NCBI GenBank assembly: GCA_963975885.1
Contig: CAXBIS010000013.1
Location: 52,241 to 116,240, forward strand
Source of the DNA: Pseudazoarcus sp963975885
GTDB taxonomy: Bacteria; Pseudomonadota; Gammaproteobacteria; Burkholderiales; Rhodocyclaceae
DNA length: 64,000 bases
Direction of reading: 5' to 3'
The translations under genes were made by a program, and so were the position numbers. The notes below the pieces were generated by a model that was given only the letters and a program-made list of their open reading frames with translations, made no database searches and was not told the DNA's origin. This document shows positions 52,612 through 61,125 of this stretch, in pieces (position 1 is the first letter of the stretch; each line of letters opens with the position of its first letter).

Positions 52612-53131
52612 GCTTTTCCCCCTTGCCGCCGTTGAGGATGAGCGCGATGTTGCGCAAGGCATGCGCGACGCACTGGATGCCGAGCAACGCGAAACCGCTG
52701 ATCAGGAAAGTCTTCAGTATCCAGCGATGCGTAAGTCCGCCGGGATCGGGCGAGATCTCGCCGGTCGTATACGCCTGAACGACGAAGCGCACCGAAAGCC
52801 AGGCGAAATAGAAGCAGATCGGCGCCATGATGAAGATCGCCGAGAACGCTTCGATCCACTGTCGGGTTCGCTCGCTGAATTTCTCGTAAACGATGTCGAC
52901 GCGCACATGGGCGTCGGCCTTTTGCGTGTAGGAAAGCCCCCACAGCGAGATCACCGCGAGCAGATGCCATTCGAGCTCCTGTGCCCACACCGCACCCAGG
53001 CTGATCGTGTAGCGCAGCAGCACCTGGATGGCGATCAGCAACACCAGTGCGAGGATGATCCAGGAAGTGAAGCGGCCGGTCCATTCGATGAACGCCTCGA
53101 GCGCATCGGCGGCCTTGTCGAGTGTCTTCAT
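52598..53131 (-). CDS. dctQ: TRAP transporter small permease DctQ
   Basis: 177 residues from the ATG at 53131 (a GTG 9 bp upstream is also possible). Four TM helices are seen (about 20-40, 55-70, 95-115 and 135-155), with the conserved WAQELEWHLLAVISLWG and DAHVRVDIVYEKF segments. It pairs with DctM. A hairpin terminator lies between it and dctP. Confidence 0.92.
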   Translation of the reverse strand: MKTLDKAADALEAFIEWTGRFTSWIILALVLLIAIQVLLRYTISLGAVWAQELEWHLLAVISLWGLSYTQKADAHVRVDIVYEKFSERTRQWIEAFSAIFIMAPICFYFAWLSVRFVVQAYTTGEISPDPGGLTHRWILKTFLISGFALLGIQCVAHALRNIALILNGGKGEKHADE

Positions 53132-53153
53132 GAGATCCACTTCTGTGGTTGGG

Positions 53154-53189
53154 AAAAAAGGATGGCGGGCGCGCAGGCGTCCGCCATCC
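53154..53189 (-). terminator. Intra-operon terminator between dctP and dctQ
   Basis: On the minus strand the 9-bp stem GGATGGCGG / CCGCCATCC is followed by TTTTTT, 17 bp after the dctP stop codon. Partial read-through would leave the binding protein more abundant than the permease, a common arrangement in transporter operons. Confidence 0.75.
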
Positions 53190-53205
53190 GGTCAGGCAGG
53201 CCGTC

Positions 53206-54291
53206 TTAGCGGACGGTGGTCTGGAAGGTGGTCTCGGAGATCTGGTTCCACTTGTCGTGGTTCTTCTTGAAGTTGAAGAACGACTCGTGGACCTTCTTGA
53301 CCATCGGATCCTTGGCTGCTGCGTCTTCCAGCGTCGAGCGGGCAGACTCGCGCAGCGCCTTGATCACATCGTCAGGCAGACGCGCGATCTTGACGTCGAA
53401 GTTGTCGACCATGTCGGCCAGTGCTGCACCGTTCTGGGCGTCAAGCCACAGCAGGCCCTCCTGGTTGGTCGCATCGGCCGCGGCGCGGACGATGGCCTGC
53501 AGGTCCTTGGGAAGCTTGTCCCAGGCACCCTGGTTGATGACGATCTCGGACGTCGTTGCCGGCTCGTGCCAACCCGTCGTGTAGTAGTACTTGGCCGCGT
53601 TCTGCAGGCCCAGACGACGGTCCAGATAGGGGCCGACCCACTCGGCCGCATCGATCACGCCGCGCTCGAGCGCCGGGAAGATCTCGCCACCGGGCAGCAG
53701 CTTCACGTCCACGCCCAGATCTGCATACATGCGACCGGCCAGACCGGGAATCCGCATCTTCAGGCCATTGAAGTCGGAAACGCTCTCGACCGGCTTCTTG
53801 AACCAGCCCGTCATCTGCACACCCGAGCAGCCAGCCGGCATCGCAACCACATTGAACGGCTTGTAGACCTCATTCCAGAGGTCGATGCCACCGCCGTGAT
53901 AGAGCCAGGCGTGGTGACCCATGAAGCTCATGCCGAACGGCACGGTGGCGAAGTACTGCGCGGCAAAGGTCTTGCCGGCCCAGTAGTAGGACACGCCGTG
54001 GTTCATTTCGACGATGCCCGCCGAGGCGGCGTCAAAGCCTTCGAAGGCCGGCACCAGTTCGCCGGCGGCATATACCTTGATCTTCAGGCGACCGTTGGAC
54101 ATTTCCTCGACCCGCTTGGCGAAGGCTTCGGCACTGCCCGGACCGGACTGGTAGTACGGCGTGCCCGCCGGCCAGGTGGTCGTCATCTTGAAATTGAACG
54201 TCTGCTGCGCGCTGGCGATTGCGGGAAAGCCCGCGGTAGCGGCTGCGCCACCGGCCAGCAGAGAAGTCTTGATCATGCCACGTCGATTCAT
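53206..54291 (-). CDS. dctP: TRAP transporter solute-binding protein DctP
   Basis: 361-residue periplasmic protein starting at 54291 after a GGAGAG site. The signal MNRRGMIKTSLLAGGAAATAG has a twin-Arg motif, so Tat export is likely. The mature part has the DctP pattern: GRLKIKVYAAGELVPA, a Trp/Tyr-rich lobe and LKMRIPGLAGRMYADLGVDVKLLPGGEIFPALERGVIDAAEWVGP read in parts. It resembles binding proteins for keto acids and aromatic or branched acids, but the ligand is not assignable. The neighbouring GGT-like enzyme may hint at a gamma-glutamyl or N-acyl compound. Confidence 0.92.
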   Translation of the reverse strand: MNRRGMIKTSLLAGGAAATAGFPAIASAQQTFNFKMTTTWPAGTPYYQSGPGSAEAFAKRVEEMSNGRLKIKVYAAGELVPAFEGFDAASAGIVEMNHGVSYYWAGKTFAAQYFATVPFGMSFMGHHAWLYHGGGIDLWNEVYKPFNVVAMPAGCSGVQMTGWFKKPVESVSDFNGLKMRIPGLAGRMYADLGVDVKLLPGGEIFPALERGVIDAAEWVGPYLDRRLGLQNAAKYYYTTGWHEPATTSEIVINQGAWDKLPKDLQAIVRAAADATNQEGLLWLDAQNGAALADMVDNFDVKIARLPDDVIKALRESARSTLEDAAAKDPMVKKVHESFFNFKKNHDKWNQISETTFQTTVR

Positions 54292-54566
54292 ATCGCTCTC
54301 CATCCTTGGATTTACACGTGTTTAGGGATCGATCGTCCTTGCCCGGACACATCCGGCATACGAATGCACCGAAACGGACATCACGACCGCCCCAACAACA
54401 CCAACTGCAAACTCCGTACCAGTTTTGCAACGAGAGCACTCTTTCGGACTGGCAAGAGCGCCAATCCTGCGTGTGCATCGCGCCACGTACCGGAGCGGAC
54501 CGACTGGCAGCTACCCTCCTCCTGATTACGGTCACCCTTCTGCGGGGCGTTCCGTCCGACGGGCAA

Positions 54567-54600
54567 ACTGCCATGTCAGCACTGGGACTGCCATGCAAGT
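54567..54600 (-). promoter_or_regulatory. Two operator-like motifs at the dctP promoter
   Basis: ACTGCCATGTCAGC (54567-54580) and ACTGCCATGCAAGT (54587-54600) are 20 bp apart, two helical turns. Both resemble the perfect palindrome ACTGACATGTCAGT found next to gntR. They overlap and follow the proposed -10 box and start site, a position suited to repression. Confidence 0.5.
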
Positions 54601-54625
54601 GTAGATATTCAGACAGCACAGTCAA
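54598..54625 (-). promoter_or_regulatory. Candidate sigma70 promoter of the dctPQM operon
   Basis: On the minus strand: TTGACT (54625-54620), a 16-bp spacer and TACACT (54603-54598). It lies about 300 nt upstream of dctP, so the leader would be long. Confidence 0.4.
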
Positions 54626-54925
54626 GAAGAATTTGACACTCGCTCGTGCCCATACAGAACGCATGAAGACATGGGGGTGCAGTTGCAATCCAGCCGCCGC
54701 GAAGACAGAACACACCGCGCATCGAGAGTGCTCGGCGAAGATGCACGTGGAATTTACTTGCAATCAATGCACTGCAAAAGTGCGGGAACCTGCGTTAGCG
54801 CACCACTTCGGGGCGCAACTCGAAGAGCAAACGGGCGAACGACGCCGGGCCCGCGAAAGCGGCGTCGAAAGGCCGTGCCAGAGGTTCATGCATACCTCGC
54901 TGCGACCACGCAGAATCGCCCGCAC

Positions 54926-54941
54926 AACTGACATGTCAGTT
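54926..54941. promoter_or_regulatory. 16-bp perfect palindrome after gntR
   Basis: AACTGACATGTCAGTT, 15 bp past the gntR stop codon. It shares its core with the two sites at the dctP promoter and is the best-formed copy of the motif. Confidence 0.5.
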
Positions 54942-54956
54942 TTCCTGGACTGACAC

Positions 54957-55646
54957 CTACAGCAGTGCGCGCATCGTGCGATAGGTGTACTGCTCGACGT
55001 AATCGACCAGGCGGTCGGAGGCATCACGAGCCTCACTCTCGTCCTTGCGGGAGATCGCAATGGCAATCTCGGCATGCAGGCGCGAAACCTTGGCCAAATC
55101 GCCGACCTGACGGAAATACAGGTACCAGAAGCGTCGCGTCTGCGCCTGCAGGGGCCGCATCGCCGCCGCGGCATAGTCGTTGCGTGCAGTCTCGGCCACA
55201 AGCGCGTTGAACTCGGCATCGGTCGGCAGGAAGATCGATTCATCCTCTTGCTCGGCCGCCTCCATGAAGCGTTCCGCCAGTTCGCCGAAGCGCTTGCACG
55301 CTGCCGGCTCGGCCAGACGCGCGGCACGCCCCACCAGGATGCGCTCGAGTTCGCGCCGAACTTCGATCAGCTTGAAGTGTTCGGCAACGTCGATCTCGGA
55401 CACCATCGCACCGGAACGCGGCAACACCTTGATCGTGCGCTCGTAAGCCAGCCGCTGCAACGCCTCGCGCACCGGCGTGCGGCCAATGCCGAGCTGGGCG
55501 CTGACCGATTTCTCGGAGATGCGGCTACCCGGGGGCATCGTCAGCGTGACGATCATCTCCTCGATCTGGCGGTAGGCGTGTTGCGCCTGTGTCTCGGGAT
55601 CACGCGGCGAACCGTTGGCGGCGCTCTTGCGGGCGGGTCTGGGCAT
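54957..55646 (-). CDS. GntR-family regulator, FCD type
   Basis: 229 residues from the ATG at 55646. An N-terminal winged helix (about 25-90; GSRISEKSVSAQLGIGRTPVREALQRLAYE) is followed by an all-helical FCD ligand-binding domain (about 100-225) with His/Asp residues that could bind metal and an organic acid (DAEFNALVAETARND, SRLHAEI). Encoded just upstream of the TRAP operon on the same strand, it is the obvious regulator of dctPQM and ggt, most likely a repressor released by the substrate or a product. Confidence 0.9.
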   Translation of the reverse strand: MPRPARKSAANGSPRDPETQAQHAYRQIEEMIVTLTMPPGSRISEKSVSAQLGIGRTPVREALQRLAYERTIKVLPRSGAMVSEIDVAEHFKLIEVRRELERILVGRAARLAEPAACKRFGELAERFMEAAEQEDESIFLPTDAEFNALVAETARNDYAAAAMRPLQAQTRRFWYLYFRQVGDLAKVSRLHAEIAIAISRKDESEARDASDRLVDYVEQYTYRTMRALL

Positions 55647-55729
55647 GGGCTGTCGCGACCAGGGAGGTCGCAGGACAAATGAATCGAATCGAACATACGC
55701 CCGGTGCACGGAGCGGTCAACGCGTACGC

Positions 55730-56233
55730 TCATCGCCCTGTCTCCACGGCACCGAGCAGGCCGCGCACGCCACGTTCGCACAGATCGAGCACTTCGCGAA
55801 AGCCGTTCTCGCCCCCGTAGTACGGGTCGGGTACATCCCTGTCGGTCGCCGCATCGGCGAAACCGGTGAACATCGCCACGCGATGCGCGTGCTCCGTCGG
55901 GCACATGGCCAGCATCTGCGCATGGTGCCCGCGATCCATCGCGAGCAGCAGATCGAAATGCGAGAAATCGCCAACTTCGATACGGCGCGCACGCAGCCCC
56001 GAAAGGTCATAGCCATGCTTCGCCGCGAACGCCATGGCGCGCGGATCGGGCGCTTCGCCGACGTGGTAGCCGTGGGTGCCGGCCGAATCGAACTCGACGC
56101 GCCCGTCCAGCCCCGCCGCGGCGAATAGCCGGCGCGCCACCGCCTCGGCCGTGGGCGAACGACAGATATTGCCGGTACACACGAACAACACGCGCAACGG
56201 CCGATCCCCGGGAAGGACGATCTGCGCGCTCAT
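55730..56233 (-). CDS. Low-molecular-weight protein-tyrosine phosphatase
   Basis: 167 residues. The P-loop VLFVCTGNICRSPTAEAV has the nucleophile Cys and the Arg, and the general acid lies in DVPDPYYGG. The core is normal length with a short N-terminal extension (MSAQIVLPGDRP). Such enzymes dephosphorylate tyrosine kinases of exopolysaccharide systems, or arginine-phosphates in some bacteria; none of these partners is nearby. It overlaps the uvrB stop codon by 4 bp. Confidence 0.92.
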   Translation of the reverse strand: MSAQIVLPGDRPLRVLFVCTGNICRSPTAEAVARRLFAAAGLDGRVEFDSAGTHGYHVGEAPDPRAMAFAAKHGYDLSGLRARRIEVGDFSHFDLLLAMDRGHHAQMLAMCPTEHAHRVAMFTGFADAATDRDVPDPYYGGENGFREVLDLCERGVRGLLGAVETGR

Positions 56234-58305
56234 GCCGCCCCTCCTCCGCCGTCATGCACATCCGCACCAAATGCCCTCTGGCGCAGGCGGAACAGCTCAT
56301 CGCGCGCAGCCGCCGCCTGTTCGAACTCGAGATTGCGCGCATGCTCCTGCATGGCCTTCTCGAGTTTCTTGATGGCCTTGGACAACGCTTTCTCGTCGAG
56401 CAGTGCGTAGTCGACGCGCGCACTGTCGGCCACACGGCTGGCCTTTACGTCGTCGTCCTCGCCCGCGTAGACGCCGTCGATGATGTCCTTGATGCGCTTG
56501 GATACGCTGCGCGGCGTCACACCGTTGGCCTTGTTGAAGGCGATCTGCTTGTCGCGACGCCGCTCGGTCTCATCCATCGCCGCTTGCATCGAGCGCGTAA
56601 CGCGGTCCCCATAGAGGATGGCCGTGCCGTGCAGGTGACGGGCGGCGCGCCCGATCGTCTGGATCAGTGAGCGAGAGGAGCGCAGGAAACCTTCCTTGTC
56701 GGCATCGAGGATCGCCACCAGCGACACCTCGGGGATGTCCAGCCCTTCGCGCAGCAGGTTGATGCCAACCAGCACGTCGAACTCGCCCAGGCGCAGGTCG
56801 CGGATGATCTCGACACGTTCGACGGTGTCGATGTCCGAGTGCAGGTAGCGCACGCGGATGCCGTTCTCGGCGAAATACTCGGTCAAGTCCTCGGCGATGC
56901 GCTTGGTCAGCACGGTGACCAGCACACGCTCCTCGACGGCGACCCGGCGCTTGATCTCGGAGAGCAGATCGTCGACCTGGGTGATGGCCGGGCGCACCTC
57001 GATGAGCGGGTCGACCAGGCCGGTCGGACGCACCACCTGCTCGACCACCTGCCCCTGATGCGCGGCCTCGTAGTCGGCCGGCGTGGCCGACACGAAGATG
57101 GTCTGCGGCATCAGCCGCTCGAACTCGTCGAACTTGAGCGGGCGGTTGTCCACCGCCGAGGGCAGGCGAAAGCCGTATTCGACCAGATTCTCCTTGCGCG
57201 AACGGTCGCCCTTGTACATGCCGCCGATCTGCGGGATCGCCACGTGCGACTCGTCCACGAACAGCAGCGCGTCCGGCGGCAGATAGTCGATCAGCGTCGG
57301 CGGAGGCTCACCGGGCGCGCGTCCGGACAGATGACGGGAGTAGTTCTCGATGCCCTTGCAGAAACCCATCTCGGCCAGCATTTCGAGGTCGAACAGCGTA
57401 CGCTGTTCGATGCGCTGCGCCTCGACGAGCTTGCCCGCACGATGATAGGACTCGCGTCGCTCCTTGAGTTCTTCCTTGATGCCGTCGATGGCCCGCAGCA
57501 CGGTCTCGCGCGGGGTCACGTAGTGGCTGGACGGATACACCGTGAAGCGTGCGAGCTTGTGCTTGAGATGTCCGGTCAGCGGGTCAAACAGCGTCAGGTG
57601 CTCGATCTCGTCGTCGAACATCTCGATGCGCACCGCCAGCTCGGCGTTTTCGGCCGGGAATACGTCGATCACGTCGCCGCGCACACGAAAGCAGCCGCGC
57701 TGAAAATCCACGTCGTTGCGCGTGTATTGCATCGCCACCAGGCGAGCGATCAGGTCGCGATGGCCAATGCTCTCCCCTTCGCGCAGGTGCAACACCATCG
57801 CGTGATAATCGACCGGATCGCCGATACCGTAGATGCACGACACGGTCGCGACGATGACCACATCACGCCGTTCCATCAGGCTCTTGGTTGCCGAAAGACG
57901 CATCTGCTCGATGTGTTCGTTGATCGACGAATCCTTCTCGATGAACAGATCCCGCGAAGGCACATAGGCCTCGGGCTGGTAGTAGTCGTAATAGCTGACG
58001 AAGTACTCGATCGCGTTCTCGGGGAGAAACTCGCGGAACTCGGCGTAGAGCTGCGCGGCGAGCGTCTTGTTGGGCGCGAGCACCAGCGCGGGCCGGCCGC
58101 AGCGCGCGATGACGTTGGCCATGGTGTAGGTCTTGCCGGAGCCGGTCACGCCGAGCAGGGTCTGGAACATCAGCCCGTCGCCGAGGCCTTCGAGGAGCTT
58201 CTCGATGGCCGCCGGCTGGTCGCCGGCGGGCGGAAAGGGCTGGTGCAGACGGAATGGACTGCCTTCGTAGTGCAGCACGCTGGCGCTGTCCGTCGAACTT
58301 GTCAT
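56230..58305 (-). CDS. uvrB: UvrABC excinuclease subunit B
   Basis: Damage-verifying helicase of nucleotide excision repair. The ATG at 58305 (MTSSTDSASVLHYEGSPF) gives 691 residues; an ATG at 58356 would add 17 without conservation. Walker A is GVTGSGKTYTMA, the damage-probing hairpin is in YYDYYQPEAYVP, and the helicase motifs continue to QTIGRAARHLHG. The C-terminal UVR motif (about 630-665) binds UvrC. Confidence 0.96.
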   Translation of the reverse strand: MTSSTDSASVLHYEGSPFRLHQPFPPAGDQPAAIEKLLEGLGDGLMFQTLLGVTGSGKTYTMANVIARCGRPALVLAPNKTLAAQLYAEFREFLPENAIEYFVSYYDYYQPEAYVPSRDLFIEKDSSINEHIEQMRLSATKSLMERRDVVIVATVSCIYGIGDPVDYHAMVLHLREGESIGHRDLIARLVAMQYTRNDVDFQRGCFRVRGDVIDVFPAENAELAVRIEMFDDEIEHLTLFDPLTGHLKHKLARFTVYPSSHYVTPRETVLRAIDGIKEELKERRESYHRAGKLVEAQRIEQRTLFDLEMLAEMGFCKGIENYSRHLSGRAPGEPPPTLIDYLPPDALLFVDESHVAIPQIGGMYKGDRSRKENLVEYGFRLPSAVDNRPLKFDEFERLMPQTIFVSATPADYEAAHQGQVVEQVVRPTGLVDPLIEVRPAITQVDDLLSEIKRRVAVEERVLVTVLTKRIAEDLTEYFAENGIRVRYLHSDIDTVERVEIIRDLRLGEFDVLVGINLLREGLDIPEVSLVAILDADKEGFLRSSRSLIQTIGRAARHLHGTAILYGDRVTRSMQAAMDETERRRDKQIAFNKANGVTPRSVSKRIKDIIDGVYAGEDDDVKASRVADSARVDYALLDEKALSKAIKKLEKAMQEHARNLEFEQAAAARDELFRLRQRAFGADVHDGGGGAA

Positions 58306-58476
58306 GGTAGACTCTTGCTCCTGTACGTGGGCCGGCCGAAACGTTCCGGACGACATTCGCCGCCCGACCGTACTCCCGATTATTTCTCAATTTGCCGCGC
58401 AAGGCACGGCTGCATCGACTTCGGCAGCCCGTCCGGGTTCCTCCGCCTCGGCGCGCATCAATCATAGGGAATGGAC

Positions 58477-59685
58477 ATGTCTGCATCGATCTTCGCCAAC
58501 GTCGAGATGGCTCCGCGCGACCCCATCCTGGGTCTGACCGAGGCCTTCAAGGACGACACCCGCGCCGAAAAGGTCAACCTGGGCGTCGGCGTCTACCAGG
58601 ACGACAACGGCAAGATTCCGCTGCTCGAATGCGTCAAGGCCGCCGAAAAGGCTCGCGTCGAAGCCGGTCTGCCGCGCGGCTACCAACCCATTGAGGGTGC
58701 GGCCGCCTACAACGCCGCCGTGCAAAACCTGCTCTTCGGCGACGATGCCGAACTGGTCAAGTCCGGCCGCGCGATCACCTTCGAGACGCTCGGTGGTACC
58801 GGCGCGCTCAAGGTCGGTGGCGACTACCTGCGCCGCCTCTACCCGGACGCCAAGCTCTACATTTCTGACCCGAGCTGGGAAAACCACCGCGCGGTGTTCG
58901 AGAACGCCGGCTTCACGGTCGAGACCTACGCCTATTACGATCCGGCCACACGCGGCGCCAACTTCCCCGCGATGAAGGCCGATCTCGAAGCCCTGCCGGC
59001 ACACTCCGTCGTCGTGCTGCACGCCTGCTGCCACAACCCAACCGGTGCGGACATCAGCGAATCGCAGTGGGGCGAAGTCGTCGAAGTGTGCCGCAAGAAC
59101 GACCTGATCCCCTTCCTCGACATTGCCTACCAGGGCTTCGCCGACGGCCCCGAGCAGGACACCGCCGCGGTGCGCATGTTCGCCGACAGCGGCATGCAAT
59201 TTCTCGTCGCCAGCTCATTCTCGAAGAACTTCTCGCTCTACGGTGAGCGCGTCGGCGCGCTGTCGATCATCACCGAGAGCAAGGAAGAGGCCGCCCGCGT
59301 ACTCTCGCAGGTCAAGCGCGTGATCCGCACCAACTACTCCAACCCGCCGACCCACGGCGGCGCCGTCGTGACCGCCGTGCTCAATTCGCCGGAACTGCGC
59401 AAGCAGTGGGAAGGCGAACTGGCCGCGATGCGCCAGCGCATCCTCGACATGCGCCACAGCCTCGTCGACAAGCTCAAGGCCGCCGGCGTCGAGCAGGACT
59501 TCTCGTTCATCACCGAACAGCGCGGCATGTTCTCCTACACCGGCCTGACGCCGGAGCACGTCGAGCGCATGCGTGACGAGTTCGGAATCTACGCCGTCAA
59601 ATCCGGCCGCATCTGCCTGGCCGCGCTCAATTCGAGCAACGTCGACACCGTCGCCAAGGCCATCGCAACCGTGGTCTCGAAGTAA
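58477..59685 (+). CDS. Aspartate/aromatic aminotransferase
   Basis: PLP enzyme of fold type I, 402 residues from the ATG at 58477 (MSASIFANVEMAPRDPILG), which has a GGGA site 7 bp upstream. The PLP Lys lies in SSFSKNFSLYGERVG. Other family blocks are LGVGVYQDDNGKIPLL, HACCHNPTGADI and the C-terminal Arg in GRICLAALNSSN. This is the AspC/TyrB subgroup, which transaminates aspartate and/or tyrosine and phenylalanine with 2-oxoglutarate. It is divergent from uvrB and followed by tRNA-Asn. Confidence 0.93.
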   Translation: MSASIFANVEMAPRDPILGLTEAFKDDTRAEKVNLGVGVYQDDNGKIPLLECVKAAEKARVEAGLPRGYQPIEGAAAYNAAVQNLLFGDDAELVKSGRAITFETLGGTGALKVGGDYLRRLYPDAKLYISDPSWENHRAVFENAGFTVETYAYYDPATRGANFPAMKADLEALPAHSVVVLHACCHNPTGADISESQWGEVVEVCRKNDLIPFLDIAYQGFADGPEQDTAAVRMFADSGMQFLVASSFSKNFSLYGERVGALSIITESKEEAARVLSQVKRVIRTNYSNPPTHGGAVVTAVLNSPELRKQWEGELAAMRQRILDMRHSLVDKLKAAGVEQDFSFITEQRGMFSYTGLTPEHVERMRDEFGIYAVKSGRICLAALNSSNVDTVAKAIATVVSK

Positions 59686-59695
59686 GCCGGATTTC

Positions 59696-59724
59696 TTGAC
59701 CATGCGCCGCGCGTTGCCTACAAT
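59696..59724 (+). promoter_or_regulatory. Sigma70 promoter of tRNA-Asn
   Basis: TTGACC (59696-59701), a 17-bp spacer and TACAAT (59719-59724), 12 bp before the tRNA. A near-consensus stable-RNA promoter with a GC-rich discriminator. Confidence 0.8.
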
Positions 59725-59736
59725 GCGCGGCTTCTT

Positions 59737-59812
59737 TCCCCGATAGCTCAGTTGGTAGAGCAACGGACTGTTAATCCGTTTGTCGCTGGTTCGAGCCCAG
59801 CTCGGGGAGCCA
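59737..59812 (+). tRNA. tRNA-Asn (GTT)
   Basis: 76 nt with encoded CCA. Acceptor stem TCCCCGA / TCGGGGA, D arm with AGCTCAGTTGGTAGAGC, anticodon loop CTGTTAA (anticodon GTT) and T arm GGTTCGAGCC. All stems pair. It marks the boundary to lower-GC DNA. Confidence 0.97.
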
Positions 59813-59825
59813 CACAGCAAGCACG

Positions 59826-59851
59826 AATGCCGCCCACGAGGCGGCATTTTT
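59826..59851 (+). terminator. Terminator of tRNA-Asn
   Basis: Stem ATGCCGCC / GGCGGCAT with a CACGA loop, followed by TTTT, 14 bp after the tRNA. Confidence 0.85.
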
Positions 59852-60059
59852 GCGCTCACGCCCCCGGAAATCGGCATCAGAAGCGGTCGCGGCAGACGCC
59901 CCACCCTCCCCCTATGCCTGATGCTCGGAAGCCGAACTGGGCGCTTCTGAGCGCCTGCACGGAAGTGCTCACCGAGGCGCGTGCTAGTCTTCGGATGACT
60001 TTCACGTCGATCATCCCATTAGACTTGTTGTAGCGGCTTGCCGAGGCGGAAGATTCACG

Positions 60060-60968
60060 ATGACTATCCCCGACTTTCAAACAATCATGCGCCCCCTGCT
60101 GGCTGCCCATGAAGACGGGAAGGAACACCGCAATCGTGATCTGGTTGCTCATTTGGGCGATTTGTTCAATCTCACCGAGGAAGAGCGGCGAGCGATGTTG
60201 CCAAGCGGCGGTGCGCGGTTGTTCGACAACCGAGTCGGCTGGGCAAAGACACACATGATGCAGGCAGGCCTGTTGAGCTCGCCTCGCCGAGCAATCTCCG
60301 TGATCACCGACCTCGGTAGAGACGTGCTGCGATCGAACCCGGATCGGATCGATCTACAAGTCCTCAAGCAATTTGATGGCTATCTGGCATTCCGGCAGCG
60401 CCAGCGAGAACCGGAAGAATCGGAAAATCTCTCCGACCTCTCGGAGATGCAGACGCCCGAAGAAACCCTTGAGAGTGCATACCAGCAGGTACGCCGAGAG
60501 ATCGAAGCCGAACTGCTGCGCCAAGTCATGGATAACCCGCCCGACTTCCTGGAGCGAGTTGTCGTCGATCTAGTGGTCCGTATGGGTTATGGCGGCAGCA
60601 GGAAGGATGCCGGCGAAGCCCTCGGTCGCTCGGGCGACGAAGGCATCGATGGAATCATCAAGGAAGATCCGCTCGGCCTGGACATCATCTACCTTCAGGC
60701 CAAGCGCTGGGACAGCACGGTAGGACGCCCCGAAATCCAGAAGTTTGCCGGCGCCCTTCAAGGCCAGCGGGCGAAGAAGGGAATTTTCATCACAACGTCT
60801 GGATTCTCCGCTGAAGCCATCGAGTACGCATCCCGTATCGACTCGAAGATCACCCTCATAGACGGGAGCAAGCTCACGCGCCTAATGTTTGACCATGGCG
60901 TAGGGGTGTCTCCGGAATCCGTCTACGAAGTGAAGCGGATCGACACGGATTACTTCAATATCCCGTGA
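60060..60968 (+). CDS. mrr: Mrr-type restriction endonuclease
   Basis: 302 residues in two parts. The N-terminal winged-helix-like domain (about 1-95; FQTIMRPLLAAHEDGKEH) resembles Mrr_N. The C-terminal PD-(D/E)xK nuclease (about 155-285) has FLERVVVDLVVRMGYGG, the catalytic Asp in GDEGIDGII and QAKRW, and a GIFITTSGFSAEA strand. Type IV enzymes of this kind cut DNA carrying methylated bases. No methylase or specificity subunit is next to it. The base composition is less GC-rich than the core genes. It has an AGGCGGAAG ribosome site and lies 250 bp after tRNA-Asn. Confidence 0.88.
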   Translation: MTIPDFQTIMRPLLAAHEDGKEHRNRDLVAHLGDLFNLTEEERRAMLPSGGARLFDNRVGWAKTHMMQAGLLSSPRRAISVITDLGRDVLRSNPDRIDLQVLKQFDGYLAFRQRQREPEESENLSDLSEMQTPEETLESAYQQVRREIEAELLRQVMDNPPDFLERVVVDLVVRMGYGGSRKDAGEALGRSGDEGIDGIIKEDPLGLDIIYLQAKRWDSTVGRPEIQKFAGALQGQRAKKGIFITTSGFSAEAIEYASRIDSKITLIDGSKLTRLMFDHGVGVSPESVYEVKRIDTDYFNIP

Positions 60969-60984
60969 TGACCAAATCCTATAC
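60968..60984 (+). repeat. Left copy of 17-bp near-direct repeat
   Basis: ATGACCAAATCCTATAC, starting on the last base of the mrr stop codon. It matches 63482-63498 at 15 of 17 positions and sits at the left border of the AT-rich block. Confidence 0.4.
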
Positions 60985-61125
60985 ATCACTTTCCAAGGAA
61001 ACCATACCCAAACACCCCTAGGAAACGATCAGGAGGCTGCATAAAACAACACCGGCTCGGGGCGGGTGTCAGGTGAATACTTGATCTGTACATACAAACC
61101 ATACAAAATCTACATACAGTAAAAA

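Larger units (their letters stand above)
54292..54956. other. Regulatory gap between gntR and dctP
   Basis: 665 bp of lower GC content with no gene I can support. A plus-strand open frame across most of it has no recognisable protein character. It holds a promoter for dctP and three copies of a palindromic motif, listed separately. Confidence 0.6.

Noticed and set aside
54306..54953. Plus-strand open frame of 215 codons between dctP and gntR
   Set aside because: Cys/Arg-rich composition without pattern, no ribosome site, and it covers the promoter and operator motifs.
59752..60033. Plus-strand open frame starting inside tRNA-Asn
   Set aside because: Starts within the tRNA and crosses its terminator; no protein signature.
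61080..61115. Repeated CATACA units near the end of the coiled-coil protein gene
   Set aside because: Three short copies in AT-rich DNA, no regular spacing; too weak to call a repeat array or CRISPR.
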